Shown here: piece by piece, positions 11,948 to 23,275 of the stretch
Layout of the letters: every line of letters starts with the position of its first letter
Numbering within the stretch: the first letter of the stretch is position 1
DNA from: Monoplex corrugatus
Taxonomy: Eukaryota; Mollusca; Gastropoda; Littorinimorpha; Ranellidae
Reading direction: 5' to 3'
Assembly: GCA_030674185.1 (NCBI GenBank)
Contig: CM060307.1
Span: 46,858,681 to 46,922,680, forward strand
Length of the DNA stretch: 64,000 bases
Notes under the pieces: generated by a model
The model's database searches: none
What the model was told of the DNA's origin: nothing
The model's input: the letters and a program-made list of their open reading frames with translations, nothing else
Position numbers and translations under genes: made by a program

Positions 11948-14900
11948 ACACACATCTCCGGATTAGTCTTGTTAAATGACGGTAGAACAACTAGAATTCC
12001 GGATAATCCTCAACATAAAGTTTCTGCCATTGACCTAACTTTGTTATCACCTGACCTTGTCATTAATAGCATGTGGGATGTTACATCTGACTCCCTCGGA
12101 AGTGATCACCTGCCAATTGTTACAGTTATAAATGAACCGTTTGATAACACACCAGAACAAGACGACGTTATACCTCGATATATGTACAAACGTGCTAATG
12201 GGTAAAATACCGGAAGATTTTAATGGGAAAAGATTGCACGTTTAATGAATGCGTCAATATTAATGATATGTATTCCCATTTCACCGATGCGCTACATGAG
12301 GCAGCAAACAATTCCATTCCAAAAAGGAAAAATGTAAACAAAGGTACTCATGTTGGAAATAGTTGGTGGAATCAATTATGTGAAGAAGCAAAGAATGAAA
12401 AAAAGAAAATGTATAAACTCTATTTAAAAACTAAATCTCCAGAAGACCATTACAATATGAAAATGGCTAAGATTCACTCAAACAAAGTTATAGCCCAAGC
12501 CAAAAAGCGCTATTGGTCAGATTTTTGCTCTGAACAAATTTCCGGGCCTAAAGATCTTCCTAAAATTTGGAATAAGGTCAAAGAAATGAAAAATGGTTTT
12601 AATTTACCACAATTTCCTCTTAAGATTAAAGATAAAGACTTTCCTTCGTCATCTGAGAAAGCTGAAGAGTTTGTACAGTTCTTTTCAAGAACAAGTAATT
12701 CCAGTAGCTTGTCTGCTCCATTAAGGGAGGAAAGACGGAAAATTGAAGAGTCCGTCGCATACTCAGATCCTGCCCCTGATAATCACATGTACATAAATTA
12801 AAAAATTACATTAAAAGAACTTAAAGATGCCCTTCTCTCGTTGAACAACAAAAAATCGGCTGTAGGACTGGATGGCGTTTCATATACCCTTTTAAATCAT
12901 TTACCAGAGAAATGGATTGAATACTTACACAATATCATACTAAAATGCTGGGAAAGTGGTAGCTTACCTGACATTTGGAAGACTTCGATTGTGTTACCAA
13001 TACCAAAACCTAATAAACCCCTTTCAGATCCAGGTAGTTACAGACCTATCTCACTTACATCCCATGTTTCAAAACTAATGGAAAAAATTATAGTGAATAG
13101 ACTGAGTTACTTTTGTGAGAAAAATAATATAATACCTATCAATCAATCTGGGTTTCGAAAAGGTAGATCAACATCAGACCATTTAGTTAAGTTAACAACT
13201 CAAATAAAAAATCAGTTTGCTAAAAGGAAAAATGTCTTAGCTACCTTCTTTGATCTTAAAAAAGCATACGATCAAGTCTGGCATGTGAAACTTTTGTTAA
13301 AATTTAAACATATTGGTCTCAACGGTAATCTTTATAATGTTATCAAAACATTTATAAATGACCGAAGTATAGTCGCTAAAATAGGTAATACATACTCTGA
13401 AAAACGATCTGTAAACATGGGAATTCCTCAGGGTTCCATAATATCTCCTCTATTATTTATATTTTGATCTATGACCTACCAACTCAAGTCTCAAACAATG
13501 TAAACGTTGCTCAGTACGCTGATGATATAGCGATCTGGATGAATGTTTCGTTAAAAAGGAAGACTTCCTTGAGAGAAATAAAATACATTAAAAAGGTCTA
13601 TCAACATGAAATTAATAATATTTCCACTTACTTGACAGTTAACGGTCTGGAAATATCCAATGAAAAAACACACATGATGCTTTTTAATAATGGTCTCAGT
13701 CCGAAAGAAGTACCGTTGTTTAAAATTGGTGATGAGGAACTGAAATATACTACTCACGTGAAATTTCTGGGAGTACAATTGACTTCTAGTTTACAGTGGA
13801 AAGAACATATTGATGCCTTGTTATGTAAAGCTATGAAAAGCTGTAATTTAATAAGAATTATTAGTAAACAGTCCTGGGGACAGGACACTAAAACGTTGTT
13901 ACATCTTGTCACAGCTTTAGTCAGATCTAAGTTGGCTTATGGTCAAGAGGTCTATTTTTCAGCTCCAAAATGCTATTTGAAAAAACTTCAAAGCTTAGAT
14001 AGTAAAGCTATTAAATGTGCTCTTGGGGTACCGGTGTATACAAAAACACAAGAAGTATATAAAACAGCTGGCATCCTTCCCTTGGAAGATTGGAGGAAGT
14101 TATCAACTGCTAAATATATAGTTAGAGCAAATGCAGTAGCTAATTATGCCAGTACGGAACTTAAAATTCGGTCCGACATCCATTTCCCCAAGAGAGCAAG
14201 AACAATAAAGTCACAAGAAACAATATCCACTTACACAAATGAGCTCTTCAAACTTTCTCACGTATTACCTAACAAAGTTTCACATAAAATGATATGTTGT
14301 CCTCTAACCCCCTGGGAACTGTCCAATGCTATTTTTGATATCAACTACACTGATACTGACCTGACAAAAGATATTAATCCACACTTGTTAGCAATTGATG
14401 TTCTGTCACATCTACACAAAAAATATTCACATTACTTAAAAATCTTTACAGATGGCTCTGTTCTAGATGATGGTAAAGCAGGCGCTGGCTTTCTAATTCC
14501 TAAATTTAAAGTAGAAAAGGCTTACTCTTTAGGACAGGGACATTCAATCTTCTGAATTAGTTGCCATCCTAATGGCACTGAAATATATAGTAGATCTTCC
14601 CATAACTTTGTTTAGTATCCTATTATGTGTAGATTCGAAATCTGCATTACAATCCTTAAATATTTTAGATAAAATTTCTAATTCATTGTTTAATAACAAA
14701 TAATACACAGGTTACTTTTTGTTGGATCCCATCACACTGTGGTATCCTTTTTAACGACCGGGTCGACAGAATAGCAAAAAATGCAGCAATGAATAGGGCT
14801 GGCAGTACTAAACTTGATTTACCACTCTCTGAACATGAAATGAATGCTATATTAGAAAACAAAGTAAAAGCACAATGTGACCTTCGCCCCTTCTCGGTAA

Positions 14901-15339
14901 ATTACCAGGGTTTTACAAGACAAGAGATAACTTTAGCTTACAGATTAACTCTCAATTCACTTCGAACTAAATTTAGTAAAACCATCAAATGTATCTGTGG
15001 TGATTTTATAACAGTTGATCACCTTTTGTGTTGTCAGCAAATGCGACCTTATTTCCCTGCGTCATTTACAAACTTAAAACAGAAACATACTGATTTCACT
15101 CTGTATTTACACATTGCTAGACGTTTACTGCACAGTCCTGTAGGTCGTTTTCTTTGATTCAGCCCAACTGTTTTATACCTGTAACTCCCACACAGCCCCG
15201 AGAAATCCGATGAAGCCTGACTGATATAATGTTCTGATTGTTTTTCTTTTGTTCGTTAATTTGTTTGATGTTACATTAATTGTTACCTTAATTGATACAA
15301 TGCCTTCATGATTACATAGATTCATTCATTCCTTACGCA

Positions 15340-15370
<31 letters not shown>

Positions 15371-18300
15371 CCCGTCTAAAAGCACATATGTGAATAGACG
15401 TTAAAAGAAATAACGAACGAACATCTTTGCCAGCGTTCACATCTTAAGTTATTAAACTTGAGTTATTAAACTATCTTATACAAATATTGTATCATACGTA
15501 TACGTATATAGTATGCCTGCACCAAAAATATAACACTGTATTAACTATTATACGTATTGTATGCCTGCACCATAAATGTAACATACTTTAAAAATAAGTA
15601 TAATTACATATACAACAGTAAAATACAATAGTTCTGAATATAAGCGGGCTGGAATATCTGAACATGTTAAACTTTTACTGAATCTGTCAAAACATATGAT
15701 GAATTATTTACAAAATGTCTTTATCTACTGGATAATAATAAAAGCTGAATTGAACTGCACTGCTTCAAAAACCGCAATATTTCCATTACCTATTTAAGGA
15801 ACTGCTTGTAAATAATGCAATACTTCCATTACATAAGCATTGCACTGATTGTACATAGTGCAACATTTCTATTACCTATGTACTGCACTGTCTGCAAATT
15901 ATTCGATACTTTTTCTGATTACATTTCCTAAAAATACTGAACTGTCTGTAAATAATCTGATACTTTTTTGATCCCATTAGCTATGTACTGCACTGTCTGT
16001 AAATAATTTGATACTTTCAATTCCATTACCTATGTACTGCACTGCTTACAAGTAAATTCTTCTCTGCATTCCTGCCTACATGAACACGCCATATTTGGTG
16101 AAAAAACGTGGCCATTTCTTCTTTCCAGTTCCTGCTGGTTGTTATGTAGCTTGGTAATTAGAGGAGTTGTAGTAGGCCATGTCTCTTTTGTTTCACCTGA
16201 GAGAGGCAGCAGCAGCATCATGCTTGTAAATAATGCAATACTTCCATTACATATTCATTGTACCAATCATAAACAATGCAGTATTTTCATTACTGACGTA
16301 TTGCACATCATGTAAATAATGCAAATACTTCCCATTCCATTATCCTTGTCTTGCTTCTTTCAAGACTGTCTCTTTTGTTTTCTTTGCTGTTCATGGAACT
16401 TCTAACATTCTTCTCTGAAACCACATTTTGCTGCCTCAATCTTGTTCTGACTTTGTTTGTTGATTGTCCAGGCTTTGTATCCATATTAATGTATATACAG
16501 TATTGCTTCTATACATAATATTGAAAAACTCTCTTCCTCATGTCAACTGACAGACATTTGTAAGAACGCTTTTCATTTTCTGGAATGGCCTGTTATAGCT
16601 TGGCCAATTCTGCTGGATAATTCTGATGCGCATCATTGCCATTTGATGAGATGACTAGTGTTACCAGATATTTGAACATATCAACTTTGTGCCATTTGCT
16701 ATTATTTTACATAAGGAAGTTTTGGGTTTGTTTTTTTTTTTTTAACGATTACCATGATTTCAGTCTTCCTACTATTTAGCTCCAACTCTGCTTTCTATTA
16801 TATTCACAAGACTTTGTCTTTTTCATTTTTTGCATTTAGAAGGATGTCATCTGCATTTAACGAAGATTGTTTATCGTTTTTCCTTTAATTTTTATCCCAA
16901 ACCATTCATCAAGGTTTCTCATGGTTTAGTGTAAATTAAAAACACATCTAGTGACAAAACACCTTCCTATTTAATCTTCTTTTGATATTTGGAAAGATCT
17001 TATATCATTTTCTACTCTCAATGATGCTGTTTGTTCAGTACATATTCCTTATTATTCTCAGATCTTTTCCATCAATATTGAGATTTCCCAATTGGATGAT
17101 CAATTTCCATGTCTTAGTACTTTTACAGAATAAAGGCCATGGTATTCAACAAAATATCACTGTAAATCCTTACTCAACTCATTTGATCTTTCTATGAGAA
17201 TTACAATACATATGGCCTTAACAGTTCCTTTCCATTTAACAAATCCACACGGTTCTGCTATTTCTGATCTGATTCTATTCCTTATCCTCATTATGATTAC
17301 TCTTAATAGAATGTTTGTCACATGAATCATCAAACTGATTGTAAGATGACTGTTAATTTTTCAATACCAAATTCACCTACAGCCTCAATCATTTCTAAAG
17401 CACTTAATGTCTGGTCCTGAAGCTTTTCCTTGTTTCATCTTTTTCATCTCTGCTCTAAATTCACCTTTCATTATTGGTGATCCTTCAACATTCTTTCTAC
17501 AGATGTGTTCCCCCTTCTGTCATCGTCAAAAAGATCTTTGATGTACTCTCCCCAATTACTCAATATTTTGTTTTTTTCCCATAAGAATAATACTATCTTT
17601 TGATTTGAAGCAACCAGTTGATCTGCATGTCTTTTTCCTGTGAGCAATTTCTTCAATATTTATACATAAACTTTGGGTCTGTTTTGTGTCGGTCTTCAAT
17701 TTCTTTCCACTCTGTTTCTAGCCAAGCTCCCTTAGCTTCAACTCACTGCTATTTCTAGCCAACCTGCCTTAGCTTCAACTCACTGATTCCTGATTTCCTT
17801 ATCTATCTTTCTGTATTCTTCCTCTTTCTCCTTTACTGTCAGGAACTACACTGATCCATCAAGTCTAAAATTTCTGTTGTCATCAAATTCTTCTTTGCCT
17901 TTCCTTCAACTCTAGGGATTTCTTCACAAGCTTCATTTATTAGGTTTTTTTCAAATTTGTCCATTGTTCCTCACTGTCCCCCATATTTTCCAAAGCACTG
18001 AATTTGTCCTGAACAGATACAACTACATTTTGCACAAGTTGATTCATCTGTCTTTAAGAGTCCTAAATTTAGTTTGATGTAGTTTCTGGTTCTTCTCTTC
18101 AGTTTCAACCTAGATTTTCTTATTACAGGATTATGGTCATTGTTACAGTCTGCACCTGGCTATGTTTTTGCAATCAGTACAGAACGTCTAAATCTCTTTA
18201 TTTATCACCATGTACTCAATCTGCTTTCCTGTGCTGCCTCCTGGGTTCATCCATGTCCATTTTCTTCTATTAGGTTGCTCAAACCAAGTGTTTCCAATTA

Positions 18301-18988
18301 TGAATTCATTCATTTAAGCCCACTCAATGGCACTACACTTGTAAATAAAACAGAGGCAGCAACATGCTTGTAAATAATGCAATACTTCCATTATCTATGC
18401 ACTAAACTACTTGTAAATAATGCAATACTTCCATTATCTATGCACAACACTACTTGTAAATAATGCAATACTTCCATTATCTATGCACTAAACTACTTGT
18501 AAATAATGCAATACTTCCATTATCTATGCACTACACTACTTGTAAATAATGCAATACTTCCATTATCTATGCACTAAACTACTTGTAAATAATGCGATAC
18601 TTACATTACCCATGTACTGCACCTTCTGTCAATGATGTGATATTTCTATTACCTACATGATGTATCCCCAGCAAATAATGTGCATAATTCTTATTACTTA
18701 CCCAGCTGTTCCTTCATGCTCAACTGAACTGAATTCATATGAGCCTTGGATGCATAAAGTCGACTGACTGACTTTCGTGCATTGACAATTTCTCTGGCGA
18801 GAACTTTACATGAATCTTTTTCACCTTTCTTGGCAGCATCTTTCAGCATGCGCTTTGTTTTTTCCTCTTCTCTCTGAATGCCTGCAAAATGGAAACAGAA
18901 TGTAAAGCACAAAATCATTACTGAAATGAAAACATGTTAAGAATAGGCTGTTTTTGACAGTACACAATTACAGACATTTTCTAGGGTA

Positions 18989-19040
<52 letters not shown>

Positions 19041-19073
19041 GTGTGTTGGTATGTGTGTGTGTGTGTGTGTGTG

Positions 19074-19146
<73 letters not shown>

Positions 19147-20063
19147 GTGTGTGTGTTGTTTTTGTTTTTTGATTTTGATTTTTGCTTGTTTTTTTGTTTG
19201 TTTGGATTTTTCTTTTTTCTCCCATTCCCAAACAAGACATAAAAAAAACAATTATAATTTATATAATACACACATGGACGTAATTCTTATTAAACTGTTT
19301 ATTACAGACAATATTATTCATAAAAAAAATCAACACTACCAAAATGATATGATGGGGGTGGGATGGTTCAAGTAAACTTAATTACAGTTCAGTACAACAT
19401 GCACTGATGTACATGATCAGTAATTTTTCTTAATTTACTTTTTTATTAAGTCAATTGGAAAACGGAAAATGCGCCTGACATTTCCCAGTGTTTTTTTTAC
19501 CTGGATACTTGATAGTCAAAGGAGCAGTACACATGCCATTTAAAAAATTATACACAAACTTTTTATGTAACCAAGATTTTGAAAGCTGTCACATAGCTTT
19601 TTTTAAAAAATTTTATTTATATTTTTATTTTTATTTATTTCTTTTTTTTTTAGCTAAGTGTATATTAATTATAATGATCAATTTGACTACTTTGCAAGCA
19701 CAGTGTGGGTTAAATTTCAGAGTGACTCAGTGCGTGTCTCACCATATTTCCCCCTTCTTAACACAGTAATAGTATTAGTAACAGTGGATTCAATATTCAT
19801 TCAGTATAACTAACTAATCTATTAGAAACTAGATCCTGCCACTCCCAAGAAAAGGACCCGTTCATTAACATCAGCTTAAATAGTGATAATACAAAATACC
19901 AATATAGAAATAGTGATAATGGATATCATTACATACAGCTAACATAACACTTCATGAATGTTGATACCTGAAAATTAAACACATACATTATGTTTCCTTT
20001 CTAAGTATCTTACAATTATAATGTGCTGTATTTCTGAACATTGGGCACACACACACAGACACA

Positions 20064-20138
<75 letters not shown>

Positions 20139-21212
20139 TGTCAAGGTACAACTAGGAACAAAAAATTTAGAACTTAAAATTCCTGAATACATTTAGTGTT
20201 ACTCAATATCTTGGTGAAATAATCCCCCCCTTCCTTTTTCATTTCAAGACCTTGCCATTGCGTAGGGTTTTGTGCAGGGTAAAAAAATGTATACAAGATC
20301 ATCAGAAGAAATGGGTGAAGCACATATCGGATTGTGTGAATGTGATGAATTCCTCTTTACTAAATCATAATTCTACCAAACTTTCAGACACATTAACTAG
20401 AAATCAATAACTAGCATAAAAGATGTGCACAAAATGTCCTTGTATCACATATAATTTAACTAAAATCTGAATTGATAAAAACTGAAACAACATCATAATA
20501 ATAATTAATATACAACTAAATCTTGACAATATATAATAAAACAATATATGATACAAGAACTGTACTGTTTCTTACCTTTTATTTGCCTGTCTATCTGGTA
20601 TCCCTCTTTTCTTATTTTGTGGGTCCATTCTTGAACCTGATGGGGAAAAAACCTGTTGTGACCACTGACAGATATCACAGAATACATTTTTCATTTTTAA
20701 AATTTGAAAAAAAAAAATCTGCTTTACTTTTTCTGTATGCGAGCCACCACAGCAGACTTCAACAATTCTTTTCCATTTACTCCAGTGTTGACTTTTCTGT
20801 TTAATTCATAAACCTTCAAACAGCTGACAGCCTCAACTTTTCCTTGTAAAACTGTTGTCATTAGGTTTGTGTTAGTTTGTGGGTTGCATGGCTGATGCAT
20901 TTCATTTTTCTTTTGTTCATTTTTGCTAGCAGATGATGTTGGACTGTGAGTTCAATCAAATGCTTTCACTTGTAGAACTCTGTACTTTTATTGGTCCATC
21001 TGACTCTAAAAAAGCTGTGAACGACAGACTGGCGGGCCTATGATTAAGAAAATATTGTCTTCACCTAGTTGATACTATGATAGACAGCTTAGGCTTTGTG
21101 TACTGACTGGGGGAGGGGGGTCTTTCTGTTATGTAAGACGAGTTTATACAGAATAGCTAGTTGTGTTGTGATTAAGACCTTTAATTAGTACTTATTCATT
21201 TCATATATATAT

Positions 21213-21275
<63 letters not shown>

Positions 21276-23172
21276 TGGTGTGTGTTCCTTTTTCTGAAGA
21301 TAAGATACACATGTCATTTACATGTAACTAAGATTATTCCAGTGATAGGCTGATACAATACCAGTATAACATATAGCCTAGGTAAAACATAGGCTAGATA
21401 GGGCCTCAGGACCTGGCCAGCTCATGGGTTTATATGCAGGCTTACAGCATGTGCCATGATCACCATACACATGGCACCTGTGACGTTAGTGCATATAATG
21501 GATTTCGTTCTGAGCGCGGAGATTGTTTTGAGAAATTGAAACTGAAACTGAAACTAAAAAGCTGCCTATTCTAGTGTTGAACCACCATATCTCTGCTGCT
21601 TTTCACCTGCTTTTCTGCATGTCCAGGCTTCACAGCCATATAGCATTACTGGCCAGATCAGGCATCTCAGAATTTTGATTTTATGGGCTGCTGGTATGTT
21701 CTCTCTTTCTAAATGTTAGTGAGTTGGATCATTTTCTGTTTGCCATTCCTACTCACATTTTGATGTCTTTAGTACAGGTGTTATACAGAGCTTTAACTGA
21801 GCCTAAATGATTAAAATCACAGACATTTTCTAATGCAGTTTTGTTGATTTCAATATCTCCATATGCTTGACTTTCTGCTCCTTCTTGGTGCATTACTTTT
21901 GTCTTCTTGGAATTTAGATTTAGACCTGCCTTCTTGCCCACTGCATGTATACAGAATTCTTTTCATGCTATTGATCTCATCCAACATCAGTGCAGTATCA
22001 TTATCAGATAGTAGACTTGATGCAAGGATCGCCTATTCTTATTCCCCTTAAATCATTCACATGGATTTTTCTATATCTTTGCCAAGGACAACACTAAAAG
22101 TATGCTGCACACATGGGACCATGTTCACAGTTTTTCCAAATTTTATACAAAAGACTAACACAAGACTAATATTTATGATCTAGGTAGTATTCAACTAAGA
22201 ATTATAAGGCTGAGATTTTCCAACATATCTGATGACTCCTTACACTGTTGGGCCAGCACTGTGCATGTCAGTGGTTATGCATATATGCATGTGTGTGTGT
22301 GTGTGTGTGTGTATGTGTGTGTGCGCGCGCGCACATGCACTTGTGCATGAATATGTCTGTGTGTGTCTGTATATGTGTGAAAAATGTATGATGGTGTGAA
22401 ATGTATGTGTGTGTTGTGTTTGAACGTGTGTGTGTGTGTGTGTATGTGTGTGTATAGTTTGATGTGTCCATGAAGTGTGATGTATGTGGATGTGGGTGTG
22501 TAAATTCATCGTGTAACTTCAATTGCACGTACTTGTGTGTGTGTGTGTGTGTGTGTGTTCTGTGTGTGTGTCACTCTGTGTGTGTGTGTGTGTGTGCGTG
22601 TGTGAGTGTAAGAGTGTGTGTGTGTGCCACTGTGTGTGTGTCAGTGTAAGTGTGCACGACCTGAATCAGTGAATGTTATGAAATATTATGGACTATAGAA
22701 GAAAGCAAACTTCTTACTCTGTCATACACTAACGATCAAGTATGTAGTCTATACAGAGAAAGAAAATTCAGGAAATGCGGGAGACGAAATTAGTCATTAA
22801 ACTCTACAGTCTACGGAAGTCGGAAAGAAAACGTCTGGATCTGGATCTGGATCTGGATAATTACGTTGCAGGAGCCTTTTCAGGCTATCGTCGCAGCGGG
22901 TGGTAGGAGCGCATGGCTTGATTTGAATAAGTAGTCCTCATTTTTTTTTTTTTTTTTTTGTGACTATAATTTAATTTTTCTTATTTATTTATTTATGAGT
23001 GAAAATAACTAATTTAAGTGGTGTTTCAACTGCTCGTTACGGGCATCGAAAAAATATTCATTTGATAACATCTTTAGAATCTGCTTCAAATATCCTCATA
23101 CCGAAAGTAAATGCCCATAACACTTACCATTTCTTTTGGTGGTCTTTCGTTACTTTTACCAAATAAGCCCAT
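8824..23172 (-). CDS. CHMP3: CHMP3 (VPS24), ESCRT-III subunit, six-exon gene
   Basis: CHMP3 is an ESCRT-III subunit that polymerises with CHMP2/CHMP4 on endosomal, midbody and other membranes and recruits VPS4. Six exons on the minus strand (23128-23172, 20576-20636, 18702-18881, 11267-11388, 9771-9882, 8824-8972) join to 669 nt, i.e. 222 residues plus stop. All introns are GT...AG and all phases agree. The protein starts MGLFGKSNERPPKEM, keeps the basic alpha-1 (VQEWTHKIRKEGYQIDRQIK) and alpha-2 (YASKAHMNSVQLSMKEQL) regions and LQKSTQVMSCMQQL. It has an acidic C-terminal region and ends MTAMQARLEALRS, a MIM1-type VPS4-binding motif (xxRLxxLR). Length and exon content match the animal family, so the gene appears complete and functional. 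The introns are full of transposons, the largest an antisense LINE in the third intron. Confidence 0.95.
9055..9170 (+). repeat. SB retroposon, 3' part
   Basis: AACCAGACAAGACTTATCTGG, AATTAAATACGCATTCTGAT, TTTTTTCTGGTTCCTGTTTG and GCGGGCAGTCACACTT in family order, in a CHMP3 intron. Confidence 0.6.
9771..9882 (-). CDS. CHMP3: CHMP3 coding exon 5 (residues 137-174)
   Basis: Acceptor CAATTTTCAG; encodes AGIIEEMMDDAMDVMDDEEL and EEAADTEVDKVLYDLTA; donor GTAAGCAT. It is the acidic alpha-4 region of CHMP3. Confidence 0.95.
9995..10185 (+). repeat. SB retroposon, long form
   Basis: CAGCAGGGAAGTCTCAGTCT head, CACTTGACAAAGGCCAGTTG middle, TGTATTAAATACGCGTTCTG, CACTTGAACACAGGCAGTCA and CACTTGTTTTGG end. 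It has no hairpin 5' arm. Lies in the fourth intron of CHMP3. Confidence 0.65.
10685..11200 (+). mobile_element. LINE endonuclease-domain fragment (RTE-like)
   Basis: Plus-strand reading gives TRNVGTMLQKGKREN, IIYSGGETHEKEICIIMDL, MPSDINIIQVYAPTS and QDVTIVMGDFKAK. These are the signature blocks of the apurinic-type endonuclease of RTE/CR1-type LINEs (NIIQVYAPT and GDFNAKVG). Stops and frameshifts break it and the RT part is missing. It sits antisense to CHMP3 immediately beside exon 4. Confidence 0.75.
11267..11388 (-). CDS. CHMP3: CHMP3 coding exon 4 (residues 96-136)
   Basis: Acceptor GATGTTTCAG; encodes ANLRIAGALQKSTQVMSCMQ through MRDMSKEMMK; donor GTAGAATA, a weaker match to consensus than the other donors. 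An RTE-like LINE endonuclease fragment lies just downstream at 10685-11200. Confidence 0.93.
11811..11955. repeat. (CA)n microsatellite
   Basis: About 145 bp CA run with few interruptions, directly abutting the 5' truncation point of the LINE that follows. Confidence 0.95.
11957..15157 (+). pseudogene. Broken LINE ORF2: endonuclease end, reverse transcriptase, RNase H
   Basis: Domains in order. The endonuclease C-terminus has SAIDLTLLSPDL and GSDHLPI. The RT starts with LLSLNNKKSAVGLDGVSYTL, then SYRPISLTSHVSKLMEKI, INQSGFRKGRSTSDHLVKL, FFDLKKAYDQVWH, GIPQGSIISPLLF and AQYADDIAIW (YADD catalytic box). The RNase H part has FTDGS, VDSKSALQSL and WIPSHCGI followed by DRVDRIA. A C-terminal Cys/His segment (CICGDFITVDHLLC) follows. 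Lesions seen: frameshift near 12205, in-frame TAA at 12799-12801, frameshift near 13465, frameshift near 14545 and another near 14700. No intact protein can be made. Confidence 0.88.
15371..15421 (+). repeat. LINE 3'-end nested hairpin and tail
   Basis: CGTCTA (15373-15378) pairs with TAGACG (15395-15400), and the loop itself contains the palindrome CACATATGTG. A conserved GTTAAAAGAAATAACGA and a short AACGA-type repeat tail follow. A second copy of just this segment is at 51247-51291. A hairpin of this kind at a LINE 3' end could be the site its RT recognises; that is inference. Confidence 0.6.
15755..16340. repeat. 43-bp minisatellite, left block, with an insertion
   Basis: Degenerate units of the type ACTGCTTGTAAATAATGCAA + TACTTCCATTACCTATGTACTGC. 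A non-repeat segment (about 16048-16222) interrupts the array. Confidence 0.75.
16345..18310 (-). mobile_element. LINE fragment (RT), minus strand, inside minisatellite
   Basis: The minus strand encodes broken RT sequence. At the upstream end it has WGEYIKDLFDDDRRGNTSVE (17471-17656), a degenerate (F/N)ADD catalytic box near 16850, and C-terminal blocks near 16350-16560 that match the other LINE 3' ends in this window (PWTAxxTNxTVL-type, complement of CAAGACTGTCTCTTTTGTTT). It lies between two blocks of the same 43-bp minisatellite. Confidence 0.65.
18345..18640. repeat. 43-bp minisatellite, right block
   Basis: Six near-identical units of CTTGTAAATAATGCAATACT + TCCATTATCTATGCACTAAACTA. It is more homogeneous than the left block. 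Confidence 0.85.
18702..18881 (-). CDS. CHMP3: CHMP3 coding exon 3 (residues 36-96)
   Basis: Acceptor TTTTGCAG; encodes GIQREEEKTKRMLKDAAKKG through YASKAHMNSVQLSMKEQL; donor GTAAGTAA. It corresponds to the alpha-1/alpha-2 core of the Snf7 fold. Confidence 0.95.
18986..19160. repeat. (GT)n microsatellite
   Basis: Long GT runs with single interruptions, followed by T-rich sequence. The apparent ORFs are repeat artefacts. Confidence 0.95.
20047..20140. repeat. (CA)n microsatellite
   Basis: Almost pure CA run in the second CHMP3 intron. Confidence 0.95.
20228..20370 (+). repeat. SINE-like fragment, family V2
   Basis: TTTCAAGACCTTGCCATTGC, GTAGGGTTTTGTGCAGGGT, TACAAGATCATCAGAAGAAA and GGATTGTGTGAATGTGATGA, shared with 53293-53420 and 59480-59610. 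The 5' part is absent. Confidence 0.5.
20576..20636 (-). CDS. CHMP3: CHMP3 coding exon 2 (residues 16-36)
   Basis: Acceptor CCCCATCAG, then VQEWTHKIRKEGYQIDRQIK and one base of codon 36; donor GTAAGAAA. This is the membrane-binding alpha-1 helix, rich in Lys/Arg. Confidence 0.95.
21205..21278. repeat. (TA)n(GT)n microsatellite
   Basis: TA run followed by a GT run. Confidence 0.95.
21405..21545 (-). repeat. SINE-like copy, family V1
   Basis: ATGCAGGCTTACAGCATGTG, CCATGATCACCATACACAT and a GAAACTGAAACTGAAACT end, matching the copies at 5.7, 27.2 and 31.3 kb. Confidence 0.45.
21560..22130 (-). mobile_element. LINE RT fragment, minus strand
   Basis: Minus strand reads KKAGLNLNSKKTKVMH then IEINKTALENVCDFNHLGS, the segment just after the YADD box of RTE/CR1-type LINE RTs (GLxINxKKTKVM...FxYLGS). 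Frameshifts on both sides. Lies in the first CHMP3 intron. Confidence 0.65.
22285..22660. repeat. GT-rich microsatellite block
   Basis: Several GT runs broken by AT-rich interruptions and one GCGCGCGC run. Confidence 0.9.
23128..23172 (-). CDS. CHMP3: CHMP3 coding exon 1 (residues 1-15)
   Basis: The start ATG is at 23172-23170 in a good context (A at -3, G at +4). It encodes MGLFGKSNERPPKEM, including the N-terminal myristoylation-type glycine context and basic tip known in CHMP3. The donor GTAAGTG follows directly; the intron phase is 0. Confidence 0.95.
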
Positions 23173-23275
23173 TCTGACGTGAACAAAACCAAATAAATAG
23201 AAAAACTCCTTATCTCGTTCTCGATTGGGAAATCCACAGAGATGTAAACTTCCCGATTGGCATGCGCATTAGCAA
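23173..23275 (-). promoter_or_regulatory. CHMP3 promoter region: two CCAAT boxes, CRE-like site
   Basis: Minus-strand CCAATCGA (plus 23221-23228) and CCAATCGG (plus 23253-23260) are inverted-CCAAT/NF-Y-type boxes exactly 32 bp apart. TGCGCATG (an NRF1-like half site) abuts the outer box, and TGACGTGA (a CRE-like site) is at 23175-23182, beside the start codon. No TATA box was seen. This is a typical TATA-less housekeeping layout; the transcription start is not determined. Confidence 0.5.

Larger units (their letters stand above)
11957..15425 (+). mobile_element. I/Nimb-like LINE with RNase H, 5'-truncated, in CHMP3 intron
   Basis: The element runs from the end of its endonuclease domain through RT and RNase H to a 3' end with an AACGAACGAAC tail. 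It is antisense to CHMP3, in the intron between exons 4 and 3. RT with a C-terminal RNase H places it in the I group (I/Nimb/Jockey-related); Nimb-type elements are known in molluscs, but the exact clade needs a tree. The left end abuts a CA microsatellite. No target-site duplication was identified. Confidence 0.85.
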
